Shown piece after piece: positions 1 through 7,643 of a DNA stretch of 43,996 nucleotides. The notes beneath the pieces are model-generated. The model was not told the origin of the DNA, made no database searches, and worked only from the letters and a program-made list of their open reading frames with translations. Position 1 is the first letter of the stretch. Every line of letters begins with the position of its first letter. The stretch spans positions 1 to 43,996 of the forward strand of contig JAFWRA010000255.1 of the NCBI GenBank assembly GCA_017508895.1, given 5' to 3'. Position numbers and translations under genes: made by a program. The stretch comes from Bacteroidales bacterium. GTDB lineage: Bacteria > Bacteroidota > Bacteroidia > Bacteroidales > F082.

Positions 1-372
1 AACGGGGTTCTTCGAGGCGAAAGCCTCAGCACGACCCAGCACGATGCAGTTCACCACGATGAGGGGGATGAAGAGGCCGAGGGTCTCATAGATGTCGGGC
101 ACATAGGCCTGCATGACGAGTTGCACCACCGTCACGAAGGAGGCGATGACCACGATGAAGCAGGGGATACGCACCTTGTCGGGGATGAAGCCCTTCAAAA
201 GTGAAATGAAGATATTCGACAGCACCAGCACGAAGGTGGTGGCCAAACCCATCGACATGCCGTTGATGGCACTGGTGGTCGTTGCCAAGGTCGGGCAGCA
301 GCCCAACAGCAGCACCAGGATGGGGTTTTCTTTGATAAGGCCTTTGGTAAAGGTTTGCAGGTTGTTACTCAT
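1..372 (-). CDS. rnfE: Rnf complex subunit E, partial (C-terminus beyond the window)
   Basis: RnfE is a membrane subunit of the Rnf complex, which couples electron transfer between reduced ferredoxin and NAD+ to Na+ or H+ transport across the inner membrane. Translating the minus strand from the ATG at 372 gives 124 residues with no stop. The N-terminus ([20 protein letters not shown]) is followed by the family's [20 protein letters not shown] stretch, then hydrophobic helices and [19 protein letters not shown], all typical of RnfE/NqrD. The start overlaps the end of rnfG by 8 nt, which implies translational coupling. The gene runs off the left edge; rnfA is expected next, as in other Bacteroidales. 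RnfA is a paralogue, but the order after rnfG and the N-terminus favour RnfE. Confidence 0.93.
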   Translation of the reverse strand, partial: MSNNLQTFTKGLIKENPILVLLLGCCPTLATTTSAINGMSMGLATTFVLVLSNIFISLLKGFIPDKVRIPCFIVVIASFVTVVQLVMQAYVPDIYETLGLFIPLIVVNCIVLGRAEAFASKNPV

Positions 373-1039
373 TGCTTTGTCCTCCTTCCGTTTCATTGTT
401 CTCCTCGGCGGGAGCTGCTTCCATAACGGGAGCTGCTTCCTTGGCGGGAGTGTTGTTCATGAATTGTGCTTTGTTGGCCATGAAGGCTTGGTAAGCCTTG
501 TTGACCGCCTTCGAGAAAGCTCTCGAGGTGATGGTGGCCGCAGTAATAGCGTCGACGTCGCCACCGTCTTTGGTGACGGTCAGTTTATACGATGCAGGGT
601 TCTTGTCGACGAACTGGTCCTTGAATTTGCCGGTCATGTTGGCGCCGAGGCCAGGGGTCTCAGCGTGCGACAGCACCGAAGTGCCTTTGATGGTGCCGTC
701 GGCGAGGAAGCCGACCATCATGTCGATCTTGCCGCCAAAGCCGCCTTCGCTGGTCTTCACAGCGGCACCTTGGAAGTTGCCGTTGGCATCATAGGCGAGG
801 TTGCAGGGGAAGGTCAAGTCGACACCTTCATAGTTGAATTTCATCGTGTCAGCCTTGTAGGTGACGTTCTCCAAAGGCAACACAGCCTGAATGGCTGCTT
901 CGTTCTTCTTCTGGTCGACCTCGGCAATGGCGTCTTTGGTCACGCCATAAACCAAGCCGAGCACGCCGCCCGACACCGCTGCGATGACGAGCAGGGCGAC
1001 GAGCATGTTGATCAATGTGGATTCTTTCTTCTTAGCCAT
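365..1039 (-). CDS. rnfG: Rnf complex subunit G, covalent FMN-binding
   Basis: RnfG carries an FMN linked to a threonine and passes electrons on the periplasmic side of the Rnf complex. The protein has 224 residues: a short basic N-terminus, one membrane helix at about residues 11-32 and a soluble FMN_bind domain. The attachment region reads [13 protein letters not shown] around residues 164-175, so Thr169 is the likely FMN site; the canonical S/T-G-A-T glycine is alanine here. The ETPGLG motif typical of the NqrC/RnfG fold is at 127-132. The C-terminal 25 residues are a low-complexity Ala/Glu tail. It lies 5 nt after rnfD and overlaps rnfE by 8 nt. Confidence 0.94.
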   Translation of the reverse strand: MAKKKESTLINMLVALLVIAAVSGGVLGLVYGVTKDAIAEVDQKKNEAAIQAVLPLENVTYKADTMKFNYEGVDLTFPCNLAYDANGNFQGAAVKTSEGGFGGKIDMMVGFLADGTIKGTSVLSHAETPGLGANMTGKFKDQFVDKNPASYKLTVTKDGGDVDAITAATITSRAFSKAVNKAYQAFMANKAQFMNNTPAKEAAPVMEAAPAEENNETEGGQSNE

Positions 1040-1044
1040 GGCGA

Positions 1045-2040
1045 TTACTTTTTAGAGGGTTTGACGACTCCGAACACCTGCGGCTTGAAGGCCTTGTTGA
1101 TGAGCGGCGTTAATGCATTCATAATCAAGATGGCGAACGACACACCTTCGGGATAGGCACCCCACAGACGTATCACCACGGTGATGACACCGATGCCGAA
1201 ACCGAAGAGGAGCTTGCCTTGCGTCGTCATCGGCGAGGTCACCATGTCGGTAGCCATGAAGAAGGCACCGAGGATGAGACCGCCGTAGACGAGATGGTAT
1301 GTCGGGGCGATGTACTGCGTCGGGTCGATGAGGTAGCAGATACCCGTGAAGACGAACACGGTGAGCAGGATGCTCAGTGGCGTCCAGATGTCGATGACCT
1401 TACGGCAGATGAGGTAGATGGCACCGAGCAGCAGGGCGATGGCGCAGACTTCACCGAAGGCACCGCCACGGTTGCCCAGCACCATGTCCAAGAACTCCAT
1501 GTCGCCAGCTTCGGCCAACGAGCCAACGCCGGCTTCTTTCAGGATGCCGAGCGGGGTGGGACCCGTAACGGCGTCAGTGAAAAAGCCTTTCTCGAAGATG
1601 GGTGCTGCCTGCGGCCAAGTGGTCATGGCGGTCGGGAACGACACGAGCATGAACACACGGCCTACCAGAGCGGGGTTGAAGGGGTTCTTGCCCAAACCAC
1701 CAAAGGCCATCTTGCCGATGCCGATGGCGACGATGCTACCCACGATGGCCATCCAGATAGGAAGGTTGGCGGGCACATTGAAGGCCAACAGCACGCCCGT
1801 CAGTGCGGCCGAGCCGTCGTTGATGGTCAACGGGCCTTTGATGAGGAATTTCTGAATGAGCCATTCGGTCAGCATACAGGCGGCCACCGTGACGATGGTC
1901 AGGCGGAGGGCATACCAGCCGAAATAGTAAATGGCCACAAGCAAGGCCGGAACCAAGGCGAGGAGCACACGATACATGATCTTCCTCGTGTTTTCCGTCG
2001 AATGCACATGCGGCGAACCGGATATTGTATATTTGTTCAT
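1045..2040 (-). CDS. rnfD: Rnf complex subunit D, membrane FMN protein
   Basis: RnfD is a polytopic membrane subunit, homologous to NqrB, that carries a second covalent FMN. The 331 residues include about nine or ten hydrophobic helices. Family motifs are the GPLTINDGSAALTGVLLAFN stretch near residue 69, GLGKNPFNPALVGRVF near 115-130 and ATDMVTSPMTTQGK near 260. TGPTPL at residues 159-164 aligns with the SGAT flavin-attachment motif, which makes Thr162 the likely FMN site. Unlike the other rnf junctions, a 142-nt gap full of repeats separates it from rnfC upstream. The ATG at 2040 is the only good start. rnfG follows after 5 nt. Confidence 0.94.
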   Translation of the reverse strand: MNKYTISGSPHVHSTENTRKIMYRVLLALVPALLVAIYYFGWYALRLTIVTVAACMLTEWLIQKFLIKGPLTINDGSAALTGVLLAFNVPANLPIWMAIVGSIVAIGIGKMAFGGLGKNPFNPALVGRVFMLVSFPTAMTTWPQAAPIFEKGFFTDAVTGPTPLGILKEAGVGSLAEAGDMEFLDMVLGNRGGAFGEVCAIALLLGAIYLICRKVIDIWTPLSILLTVFVFTGICYLIDPTQYIAPTYHLVYGGLILGAFFMATDMVTSPMTTQGKLLFGFGIGVITVVIRLWGAYPEGVSFAILIMNALTPLINKAFKPQVFGVVKPSKK

Positions 2041-2041
2041 T

Positions 2042-2079
2042 GTTGAATTGTTGATTGTTTAATCGTTTAATTGTTGTTA
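2042..2079 (+). repeat. Half-copy of the uvrA2 palindromic element between rnfC and rnfD
   Basis: The plus strand reads GTTGAATTGTTGATTGTTTA and continues with ATCGTTTAATTGTTGTTA-like sequence, matching one arm of the uvrA2 elements. The central TCGCGA palindrome and the second arm are missing. Confidence 0.6.
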
Positions 2080-2180
2080 GGCTGATGGCCGATGGCTGAT
2101 GACTATGGCTGCTTAAACCAAGGGTGGAAGTTTTTGCCTCGGATAAAGCGGCCATAGTCATAGGCCATAAGCCATAGTCC
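2080..2180. repeat. Palindromic element with GATGGC/CATAGGCC arms
   Basis: The left arm (2080-2109) repeats GATGGC-like units and ends TGACTATGGC. The right arm (2151-2180) starts with its perfect complement GCCATAGTCA and continues with CATAGGCCATAAGCCATAG. The arms can pair over about 29 nt with some mismatches around a 40-nt centre. It sits in the rnfC-rnfD spacer, where other rnf junctions are tight. Confidence 0.6.
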
Positions 2181-2182
2181 GA

Positions 2183-3535
2183 TTATTTTTGATTCCTAGC
2201 CCTAATGATGGCGCCAGTCTTGGCCTTGCCGTAACGGATGTAGTCGAGCAGCGGAATGTTGGCAGGACAGGTGAACTCGCAGGAACCGCATTCGATGCAG
2301 TCCATGATGTGGTTTTTCTCGGTCTCGTCGAAGTCGTTCTGCTTGGCCACTTTGTGGAGCAGGAATGGCTGCAAGCCCATCGGGCAGGCCATGGCGCAAC
2401 GACCACAGCGGATGCAGTTGGTCTGACGACGGTCTTGTGCCTCGTTGAGGGTCATCAGCAGGATGCCCGACGTGCCTTTGATGCAAGGGAAGTTGGTGAC
2501 CGACACCGACTTGCCCATCATGGGGCCACCGTTGATGACATCGGTGATGCCTTCGGGCAGACCACCAGCGGCCTCGATGAGGAGGTCGGCGGGCGTGCCG
2601 AAACGAACACGGAAATTGCCGGGCTTTTTGACCGACTTGCCCGTGACGGTGACGATGCGCTCAATCAAGGGCTTGTTCTTCTGAACGGCCTCGTAGACGG
2701 CGTAGGTCGAAGCCACGTTGACCACGACGCAACCCGTTTCAATGGGCAACTTGCCCGACGGCACCTCGCGTCCCGTGATGGCTTTGATGATCTGCTTTTC
2801 ACCACCCTGCGGGTATTTGGTCTTCAAAGGTTGCACCTCGATGCCAGCGTAAAGGTCCTTATGCTCGTTAATGGTCTTGTCCAAAAGCTCGATGGCCTTC
2901 ATCTTGTTGGTCTCGATGCCGATGATGCCCTTGTCGGTGTTGACGGCTTTCATCAGGATTTTGACACCCATGAGGAACTCCTGGGTCTTCTCCAAAAGGA
3001 GGCGGTAGTCGCAGGTCAGGTAAGGCTCGCATTCGGCCGCGTTGATGATGACGTATTCGGCTTTTTTGCCTTCAGGTACCATCAGCTTGACGTGGGTGGG
3101 GAAGGTGGCGCCACCCATGCCGACGATGCCGCATTCTTTCACCTTGTCGATAATCTGCTTGGAATCCAACTTGATGTCGGTGAGCAGTTTATCGGTCTCG
3201 ATGATGCCCTCTGCCCATTGGTCGGGTTCCACGTCGATGAAGACGGCGGGCTTGTAGTATCCCGTGTGGTCCATCACCACGTCGATTTTGGCGACGGTGC
3301 CAGTGGCGGGTGAGTGGACGTTGGCCGAGATGAAGCCCTTGGCCGTGCCGATGAGTTGGCCCGTCAGCACATGGTCACCTTTGTTGACGATGCAGTCAGC
3401 CGGTGCGCCGAGGCATTGTCCTAACGGGACGATAATCTGCTTGGGCATCGGGAAGTCTTGTATGGGCAGGTCAGCCGAAAGCTTGTTCTCTTCCGGATGC
3501 ACGCCGCCCTTGAGGAAAGTCTTTATCGGGTTCAT
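2183..3535 (-). CDS. rnfC: Rnf complex subunit C, NADH/FMN and Fe-S subunit
   Basis: RnfC is the peripheral subunit that exchanges electrons with NAD(H) through FMN and two [4Fe-4S] clusters. It is 450 residues long. An N-terminal barrel-sandwich region (GGVHPEENK near residue 10) is followed by the nucleotide/FMN-binding region with GMGGATFPTHVK at 139-150, an SLBB region, and two C-terminal ferredoxin motifs, CIRCGRCAMACPMG and CIECGSCEFTCPAN. The start codon overlaps the rnfB stop as ATGA, a classic coupled junction. The stop at 2183 is followed by the unusual 142-nt repeat-bearing spacer before rnfD, so stoichiometry of the distal genes may be adjusted there; that is inference. Confidence 0.95.
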   Translation of the reverse strand: MNPIKTFLKGGVHPEENKLSADLPIQDFPMPKQIIVPLGQCLGAPADCIVNKGDHVLTGQLIGTAKGFISANVHSPATGTVAKIDVVMDHTGYYKPAVFIDVEPDQWAEGIIETDKLLTDIKLDSKQIIDKVKECGIVGMGGATFPTHVKLMVPEGKKAEYVIINAAECEPYLTCDYRLLLEKTQEFLMGVKILMKAVNTDKGIIGIETNKMKAIELLDKTINEHKDLYAGIEVQPLKTKYPQGGEKQIIKAITGREVPSGKLPIETGCVVVNVASTYAVYEAVQKNKPLIERIVTVTGKSVKKPGNFRVRFGTPADLLIEAAGGLPEGITDVINGGPMMGKSVSVTNFPCIKGTSGILLMTLNEAQDRRQTNCIRCGRCAMACPMGLQPFLLHKVAKQNDFDETEKNHIMDCIECGSCEFTCPANIPLLDYIRYGKAKTGAIIRARNQK

Positions 3536-4470
3536 GCTGTGACAGTGTTTTCGGGTTTGACTTCAGTTTTCACCTCGACAGGTTGAGCTTTGGGCTCTAC
3601 CTTGATGGCAGGTTCGGCACCTTGCAGGGCCGGGGTCTCTGGCTTAGGTGCGGGGAAGTTGACGGCGTGGATGCTGCCACGTGGGCAAACCTTGGCGCAC
3701 TTGCCACAGGCTTTGCACTTGGCCGGGTCGATGTAAGCAAGGTTGCCGCGCATCTCGATGGCTTCGGAGGGGCATTCCTTCAAGCACTTCTGGCAGCCGA
3801 TGCAGCCCACCGAGCAGTTCTTGACGACCAAGGCACCCTTGTCGGTGTTGACGCAGCAAACGTAGACGCGACGGTCTTTCTTGCCACGAGGACGCACCTC
3901 GATGATGCCACGCGGGCAGGTCTTGGCGCACACGCCGCAGCCCACGCACTTGTCGGGGTCGACGACGGGCAGGCCCGTCTCCTCGTCGATGTGGAGCGCG
4001 TCGAAGTTGCACTTCTTCACGCAGTCGCCAAGGCCGAGACAACCTTTCGAACAGCCACCTTCGCCAGCATACAATGTGTTGGCGAAAGCGCAGATGTCGG
4101 CACCTTCGTAATGCACCTTGGCGGGCGAGTTCTTGCAGCCGCCGTTGCAGCGCACCACAGCGATTTTAGGCTCGAAGGTGCCAGCGGAAAGGCCCAAAAC
4201 GGCGGCTACTTTGCCCATATCGGTGCCAGGGCAAGCCAAGCCATCGATGTTGCCTTTTTCGGCGGCTTGTTTCACACAAGCCTCGGCCAAGGCACGGCAG
4301 CCCGCAAAGCCGCAGCCGCCACAGTTGGCGCCAGGCAGACAGGCCTCCGCTTCATCAATCAAAGGGTTCTCTTCCACCTTGAACCTCTGTGCCACAAAGT
4401 ACAGAACCACGGCTAAGACGCCGCCAAGGATTCCGAGAACCGCTAAGGAAATTAGTAAAGTATTACTCAT
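3532..4470 (-). CDS. rnfB: Rnf complex subunit B, polyferredoxin
   Basis: RnfB accepts electrons from soluble ferredoxin and feeds the membrane part of the complex. The 312-residue protein has an N-terminal membrane anchor (about residues 5-27), then the RnfB-type Fe-S domain with Cys50, Cys53, Cys58 and Cys80. After it come Cys-rich ferredoxin modules: C140/C144/C150/C154, C175/C178/C181/C185, C223/C226/C229/C233 and C252/C255/C258/C262. The tail is Pro/Glu/Lys-rich. This is longer than the roughly 190-residue proteobacterial RnfB and matches the long Bacteroidota form. It is the first gene of the rnf unit and has a TATCTTTG box 39 nt upstream of its ATG. Confidence 0.95.
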   Translation of the reverse strand: MSNTLLISLAVLGILGGVLAVVLYFVAQRFKVEENPLIDEAEACLPGANCGGCGFAGCRALAEACVKQAAEKGNIDGLACPGTDMGKVAAVLGLSAGTFEPKIAVVRCNGGCKNSPAKVHYEGADICAFANTLYAGEGGCSKGCLGLGDCVKKCNFDALHIDEETGLPVVDPDKCVGCGVCAKTCPRGIIEVRPRGKKDRRVYVCCVNTDKGALVVKNCSVGCIGCQKCLKECPSEAIEMRGNLAYIDPAKCKACGKCAKVCPRGSIHAVNFPAPKPETPALQGAEPAIKVEPKAQPVEVKTEVKPENTVTA

Positions 4471-4509
4471 CTGTATAGAATTTTGAGTTTGTTTTCAGTT
4501 TTAAACCTG

Positions 4510-4517
4510 CAAAGATA
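4510..4517 (-). promoter_or_regulatory. Promoter -7 box of the rnfBCDGE operon
   Basis: The minus strand reads TATCTTTG, a perfect match to the Bacteroidota -7 consensus TAnnTTTG. A TTGG (4537-4540) about 23 nt further upstream may be the -33 element. It shows that rnfB has its own promoter and is not simply read through from rseC. Confidence 0.7.
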
Positions 4518-4570
4518 CGGAAACTCCTTTTTTCGACCAAGAATTTTTTGGGGATTTTTTTGGAAGTCCC

Positions 4571-5707
4571 CTATTCTTTTCCTCCAATACGCTTCAGATA
4601 CATCCTAAACAGCACATCAGGAATGGAATAAATGCCCTCAAAGAAAGTGACATAATCAGCCTCCATCAGTTTTTTGACAGATGACTGCACTGCACTCGCG
4701 GAAGGCAGACTATAACGTCGGATGAACTGCGTCCCCATGATTTTTTCGGCCTTGCCCGCATCGGCTATGGCGAACAATACCTCTTTTTGCCGATCGGGGA
4801 TGAGTGAAAGCATTTGCCTGTAACTTCCGCTTTGTTCCTCAATCATACCGTCGATGATGCTGGGCAATAAGTTGGTGTCGCAAATTGTGCCTTCTAAGGT
4901 GTTCTCGAAAAGCTCATGAAGTGTTTTTTGTATGCAATAGGTGTTGCGCTCCATAATCTGATAGATTTGTGCAATAAGTTGAGGGTCAATCTGTTTTGAG
5001 TGCTTATTAAACCAATATGTGGCGAATTTGGTGTACTCTTCAAGGTCGATGGCATCGAGTGTAAGAGTGGAGGTGCTTTTGTAGAAAGGTCGGGCATAGG
5101 AATAGAACATCTGCGTGAGCAGATGCCTTGAACTGCCCGAGAAGATGAAGTTGGCATTGCCGAGATGTTGGATATGGCCGCGCAACAGGGCTTCGATGTT
5201 TTTTTCGGGATAGTTAGCGATTTGTTGGAATTCGTCGAAACAGACGATGCAGGGCTTGTCGGCTTGTTCCAAAACCTTGAAAATTTCCTCAAGGGTGAAC
5301 TCAGGGTTGTGGACGTCGCCGAGCGAAAGGCTGAAAGTGGGCATTCCTGTCGAGGGGTCGAAACCGAAGTCGGCACTGAGCGATTTCAACGCCTGCACGA
5401 ACCAAAGCGTCATTTTTTGACTTTTGCTCCTGAGTGTGCTAAATACCTGACGACCAAATGTATATGTAAATTCGCGAAGGCTTGTGGTATGGAAGATGTC
5501 GATGTAAAAGCAATAATAATCAGAGCGAAACGGCTCTTGGTCGTAGCAGAATTGGATGAGTTTCGATTTGCCCATGCGTCGTGGCGACATGAGGCAAACG
5601 TTTTCGCCGTTGGTGAGCATTCGTATGAGCTTTTTGCTCTCTTCTTTCCTGTCACAAAAATATTCCGAAGGAATATCTCCGCTGATAATGAATGGATTCG
5701 TAATCAT
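4571..5707 (-). CDS. AAA-type ATPase with C-terminal winged-helix-like region
   Basis: This is a P-loop ATPase of the ATPase_2/archaeal-type AAA family, 378 residues from the ATG at 5707. The longer open frame starts with a TTG inside the TATCTTTG promoter box, so it was rejected. Walker A is SPRRMGKS at 41-48 and Walker B is CIVCFDEF at 153-160; a sensor-like NFIFSGSSRH follows near residue 187. The last 80 residues (FIRRYSLPSASAVQSSVKKL and onward) look like a winged helix. Members occur as toxin-like or mobile-element-associated ATPases and their substrates are mostly unknown. The gene sits between rseC and rnfB, which are usually adjacent in Bacteroidales, and is bordered by an AT-rich spacer, suggesting later insertion. 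Function cannot be stated. Confidence 0.85.
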   Translation of the reverse strand: MITNPFIISGDIPSEYFCDRKEESKKLIRMLTNGENVCLMSPRRMGKSKLIQFCYDQEPFRSDYYCFYIDIFHTTSLREFTYTFGRQVFSTLRSKSQKMTLWFVQALKSLSADFGFDPSTGMPTFSLSLGDVHNPEFTLEEIFKVLEQADKPCIVCFDEFQQIANYPEKNIEALLRGHIQHLGNANFIFSGSSRHLLTQMFYSYARPFYKSTSTLTLDAIDLEEYTKFATYWFNKHSKQIDPQLIAQIYQIMERNTYCIQKTLHELFENTLEGTICDTNLLPSIIDGMIEEQSGSYRQMLSLIPDRQKEVLFAIADAGKAEKIMGTQFIRRYSLPSASAVQSSVKKLMEADYVTFFEGIYSIPDVLFRMYLKRIGGKE

Positions 5708-5725
5708 AATGCGCTGATTTTGCGG

Positions 5726-5733
5726 CAAAGATA
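5726..5733 (-). promoter_or_regulatory. Promoter -7 box of the AAA-type ATPase gene
   Basis: A perfect TATCTTTG box on the minus strand ends 18 nt before the ATG at 5707. The longest open frame begins with a TTG inside this box, so the box decides the start. Confidence 0.65.
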
Positions 5734-5745
5734 CGAAAATTATTA

Positions 5746-5812
5746 AAATTGCATTACAAAATTATGCAATTTACATTATACAAATTATATAAAAATTTAA
5801 AAAGTTGTATAA
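5746..5812. repeat. Two perfect inverted repeats in an AT-rich spacer
   Basis: In the very AT-rich gap between the ATPase gene and rseC, AAATTGCAT (5746-5754) is mirrored by ATGCAATTT (5764-5772) with a 9-nt loop, and TTATACAA (5776-5783) by TTGTATAA (5805-5812). They lie just upstream of the ATPase promoter and could be operator sites or the weak end of the rseC transcript. No T-run marks either as a clear terminator. Confidence 0.45.
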
Positions 5813-5819
5813 TAAATTA

Positions 5820-6236
5820 TTATTCAATAATATATAAAAATTGCTTTTTTAATTTGTCGCGCTTCAGATAGAGGATTATATAATAAGGTATCAGTGCGAC
5901 AATGCTGAGAAGTGCCGACAAGCCTTCATTGACGCACACTCCGAGGCAGACGAAGAGCACGGCCAACAGCAAAATGATGGGGATGAGATAGGCCAAGACA
6001 GCGGCCTTGTTGCCCTGCCCAATGGCCATTCTGACATTGACTTTCTGGTTGATTGTAAACTCTTTGTCTTTGGGCCGTGGCACGGTGAGGATTTTTTCGG
6101 CTTGTTCGCCCATGCCGCAGGCACTCTTGGCGTGGCAAGCTGCGCAGGCACTCTGGGCCAATATCTTGATTTCCAGTTCGTCGTCAGTGATTTTGGTGAC
6201 GATGCCCTCGTGGGAGATGGTTTCTTCGCTTTTCAT
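5820..6236 (-). CDS. rseC: SoxR-reducing system / RseC-MucC family protein
   Basis: RseC-family proteins are small inner-membrane proteins with a cysteine-rich N-terminal domain, genetically linked to Rnf/Rsx electron transfer. From the ATG at 6236 the protein is 138 residues. Cys31, Cys34, Cys40 and the phrase ACAACHAKSACGMGEQ give the family's Cys motif; two membrane helices follow (about 78-101 and 106-124) and a basic C-terminus. The longer frame from 6599 runs through the divergent brkB-like gene and was rejected. In Bacteroidales rseC normally sits directly before rnfB; here the ATPase gene lies between. A TATTTTTG box ends only 4 nt before the ATG, so the mRNA may be leaderless. Confidence 0.9.
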   Translation of the reverse strand: MKSEETISHEGIVTKITDDELEIKILAQSACAACHAKSACGMGEQAEKILTVPRPKDKEFTINQKVNVRMAIGQGNKAAVLAYLIPIILLLAVLFVCLGVCVNEGLSALLSIVALIPYYIILYLKRDKLKKQFLYIIE

Positions 6237-6240
6237 GCCG

Positions 6241-6248
6241 CAAAAATA
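6241..6248 (-). promoter_or_regulatory. Promoter -7 box of rseC
   Basis: TATTTTTG on the minus strand, followed by CGGC and then the rseC ATG. With transcription expected about 5 nt after the box, the transcript would begin at or next to the start codon. Confidence 0.6.
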
Positions 6249-6280
6249 AGATTTTTGTGAGCTTGTTGCAAGAAAACCAC

Positions 6281-6288
6281 TATTTTTG
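6281..6288 (+). promoter_or_regulatory. Promoter -7 box of the BrkB-flippase unit
   Basis: TATTTTTG on the plus strand, 20 nt before the ATG at 6309 and divergent from the rseC promoter. Confidence 0.62.
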
Positions 6289-6308
6289 CCGATTAATTGA
6301 ATTGAAAG

Positions 6309-7634
6309 ATGTCGAAAAAAGAGAAGAAAGACGAAAAGCAGAACACTTGGTTCCAAGTCAAGCTGGAAGCTTTGAGGGATTGGTACCGTCGTGACGACAA
6401 CTTCCTGCGTATCGTGCGTTTCCCAGGGACAAAGTTGCCGCTTATGGACGTGCTGATCAATTTCTTCAAACTTTTCACCAAGGGTCGTACAATCGACCGT
6501 GCCGCGGGAGTTGCCTTCAACTTCTTCTTGGCGCTTTTTCCGTTGATTCTCTTCTTTTTCACAATGATTCCGTATATCCCTATCCCAAATCTCTACCATA
6601 GGGTGATTGCGGCTTTGAACGACTTCCTTCTTCCATCAGGAACGCTTGACTATGTGACAGATACCATCGATGGCATCATGAATCAGCCACATGATGGCTT
6701 GCTTTCTATCAGTGTGGTGATGTGCTTGGTGTTTGGCTCTAGTGGTGTTGTGGCCATCTTCAATGGCTTCCGAAATGTGTATGCAAACTTCATCAGTTAT
6801 AAAGGCTTGACCTTTCGTGGTTGGATTGAGCAGCGCATTTTCGCTATCCTGATGCTCCTCATTTTTGGGGCTTTGATTCTCGTTTCGGTCATCTTGATTT
6901 CGTTGGGCGGTACCGCCATAAAATCACTCGTGACGCATGAAATCATTCAAGGCGGATCTTTTACTTTCATCTTGTTCAGCATTTTGCGTTGGGTGATTGG
7001 CATTTTCGCCCTGTGTCTTGGCGTGGCTTTGCTGTATTATTTCGGCAATGTCAGGTTCGATGAACACTACCGCAAGGAATTGAAATACCCCAGATCAGGG
7101 GGCAAAAAATACCGGGATTTCGTCCTCTTCAGTCCAGGCTCGATTATGGCCTCCACTTTGTTTGTCTTTGCCACGATTGGTTTCAACCTCTACATTTCCA
7201 ATTTCTCGCGTTACAATGCGCTCTATGGCTCCATCGGCACACTTATCATCCTTATGCTCTGGGTATGGGTTATCAGTATCTTGATTTTGGCTGGCAATGA
7301 CTTGAATTCTGGCATCCGTCGGGTCACGGATAAGAGGAGCGTCGCTGAAAATGAGATTCGCAGACGCGAAATCGTCATCGAAGACCTGAAGAAGCATATC
7401 AAAGCCTATCAGGCTGCCAATGCGTATCGTGCTGATAAAATTGAAGAGCTGAAGAAAACCATTGCAGAAACGGAGGTTGTAGTACAGAATCTTGAGGAAC
7501 AGAATAAGGATTATGAGTTGATTATCAATGAGTACCAAAAGTTTGCCGAGCATGAGCTAAAACGTTCTGACGAGCAATATGATAAGGATTTTGGTATGAA
7601 TGGGAAGTTTGAAAAGTTGGAGAAGCCGTCTTAA
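6309..7634 (+). CDS. YihY/BrkB family membrane protein with C-terminal coiled coil
   Basis: The family consists of inner-membrane proteins with about six helices; the historical RNase BN label is wrong for it and the molecular role is unsettled. The 441-residue protein has the conserved AAGVAFNFFLALFPLILFFF segment (about residues 64-83), further helices to about residue 333 and the family phrase LYISNFSRYNALYGSIGTLI. From about residue 345 a charged, Leu/Glu/Lys-rich heptad region predicts a roughly 75-residue coiled coil, an extension beyond the usual family length. It is followed after 9 nt by a flippase gene on the same strand, so the two probably form an operon for an envelope process. 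Confident in the family, not in the function. Confidence 0.88.
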   Translation: MSKKEKKDEKQNTWFQVKLEALRDWYRRDDNFLRIVRFPGTKLPLMDVLINFFKLFTKGRTIDRAAGVAFNFFLALFPLILFFFTMIPYIPIPNLYHRVIAALNDFLLPSGTLDYVTDTIDGIMNQPHDGLLSISVVMCLVFGSSGVVAIFNGFRNVYANFISYKGLTFRGWIEQRIFAILMLLIFGALILVSVILISLGGTAIKSLVTHEIIQGGSFTFILFSILRWVIGIFALCLGVALLYYFGNVRFDEHYRKELKYPRSGGKKYRDFVLFSPGSIMASTLFVFATIGFNLYISNFSRYNALYGSIGTLIILMLWVWVISILILAGNDLNSGIRRVTDKRSVAENEIRRREIVIEDLKKHIKAYQAANAYRADKIEELKKTIAETEVVVQNLEEQNKDYELIINEYQKFAEHELKRSDEQYDKDFGMNGKFEKLEKPS

Positions 7635-7643
7635 TTTGACACT

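Noticed and set aside
113..3313. Long plus-strand open frames across the rnf genes (for example 113-1156, 1219-2046, 2189-3313)
   Set aside because: They lie opposite clear rnf genes, have no domain or promoter and arise from the codon bias of the minus-strand genes.
5820..6599. Extended rseC reading frame reaching 6599
   Set aside because: The extension covers the divergent BrkB gene and both promoter boxes; the ATG at 6236 gives a full-length RseC family protein.
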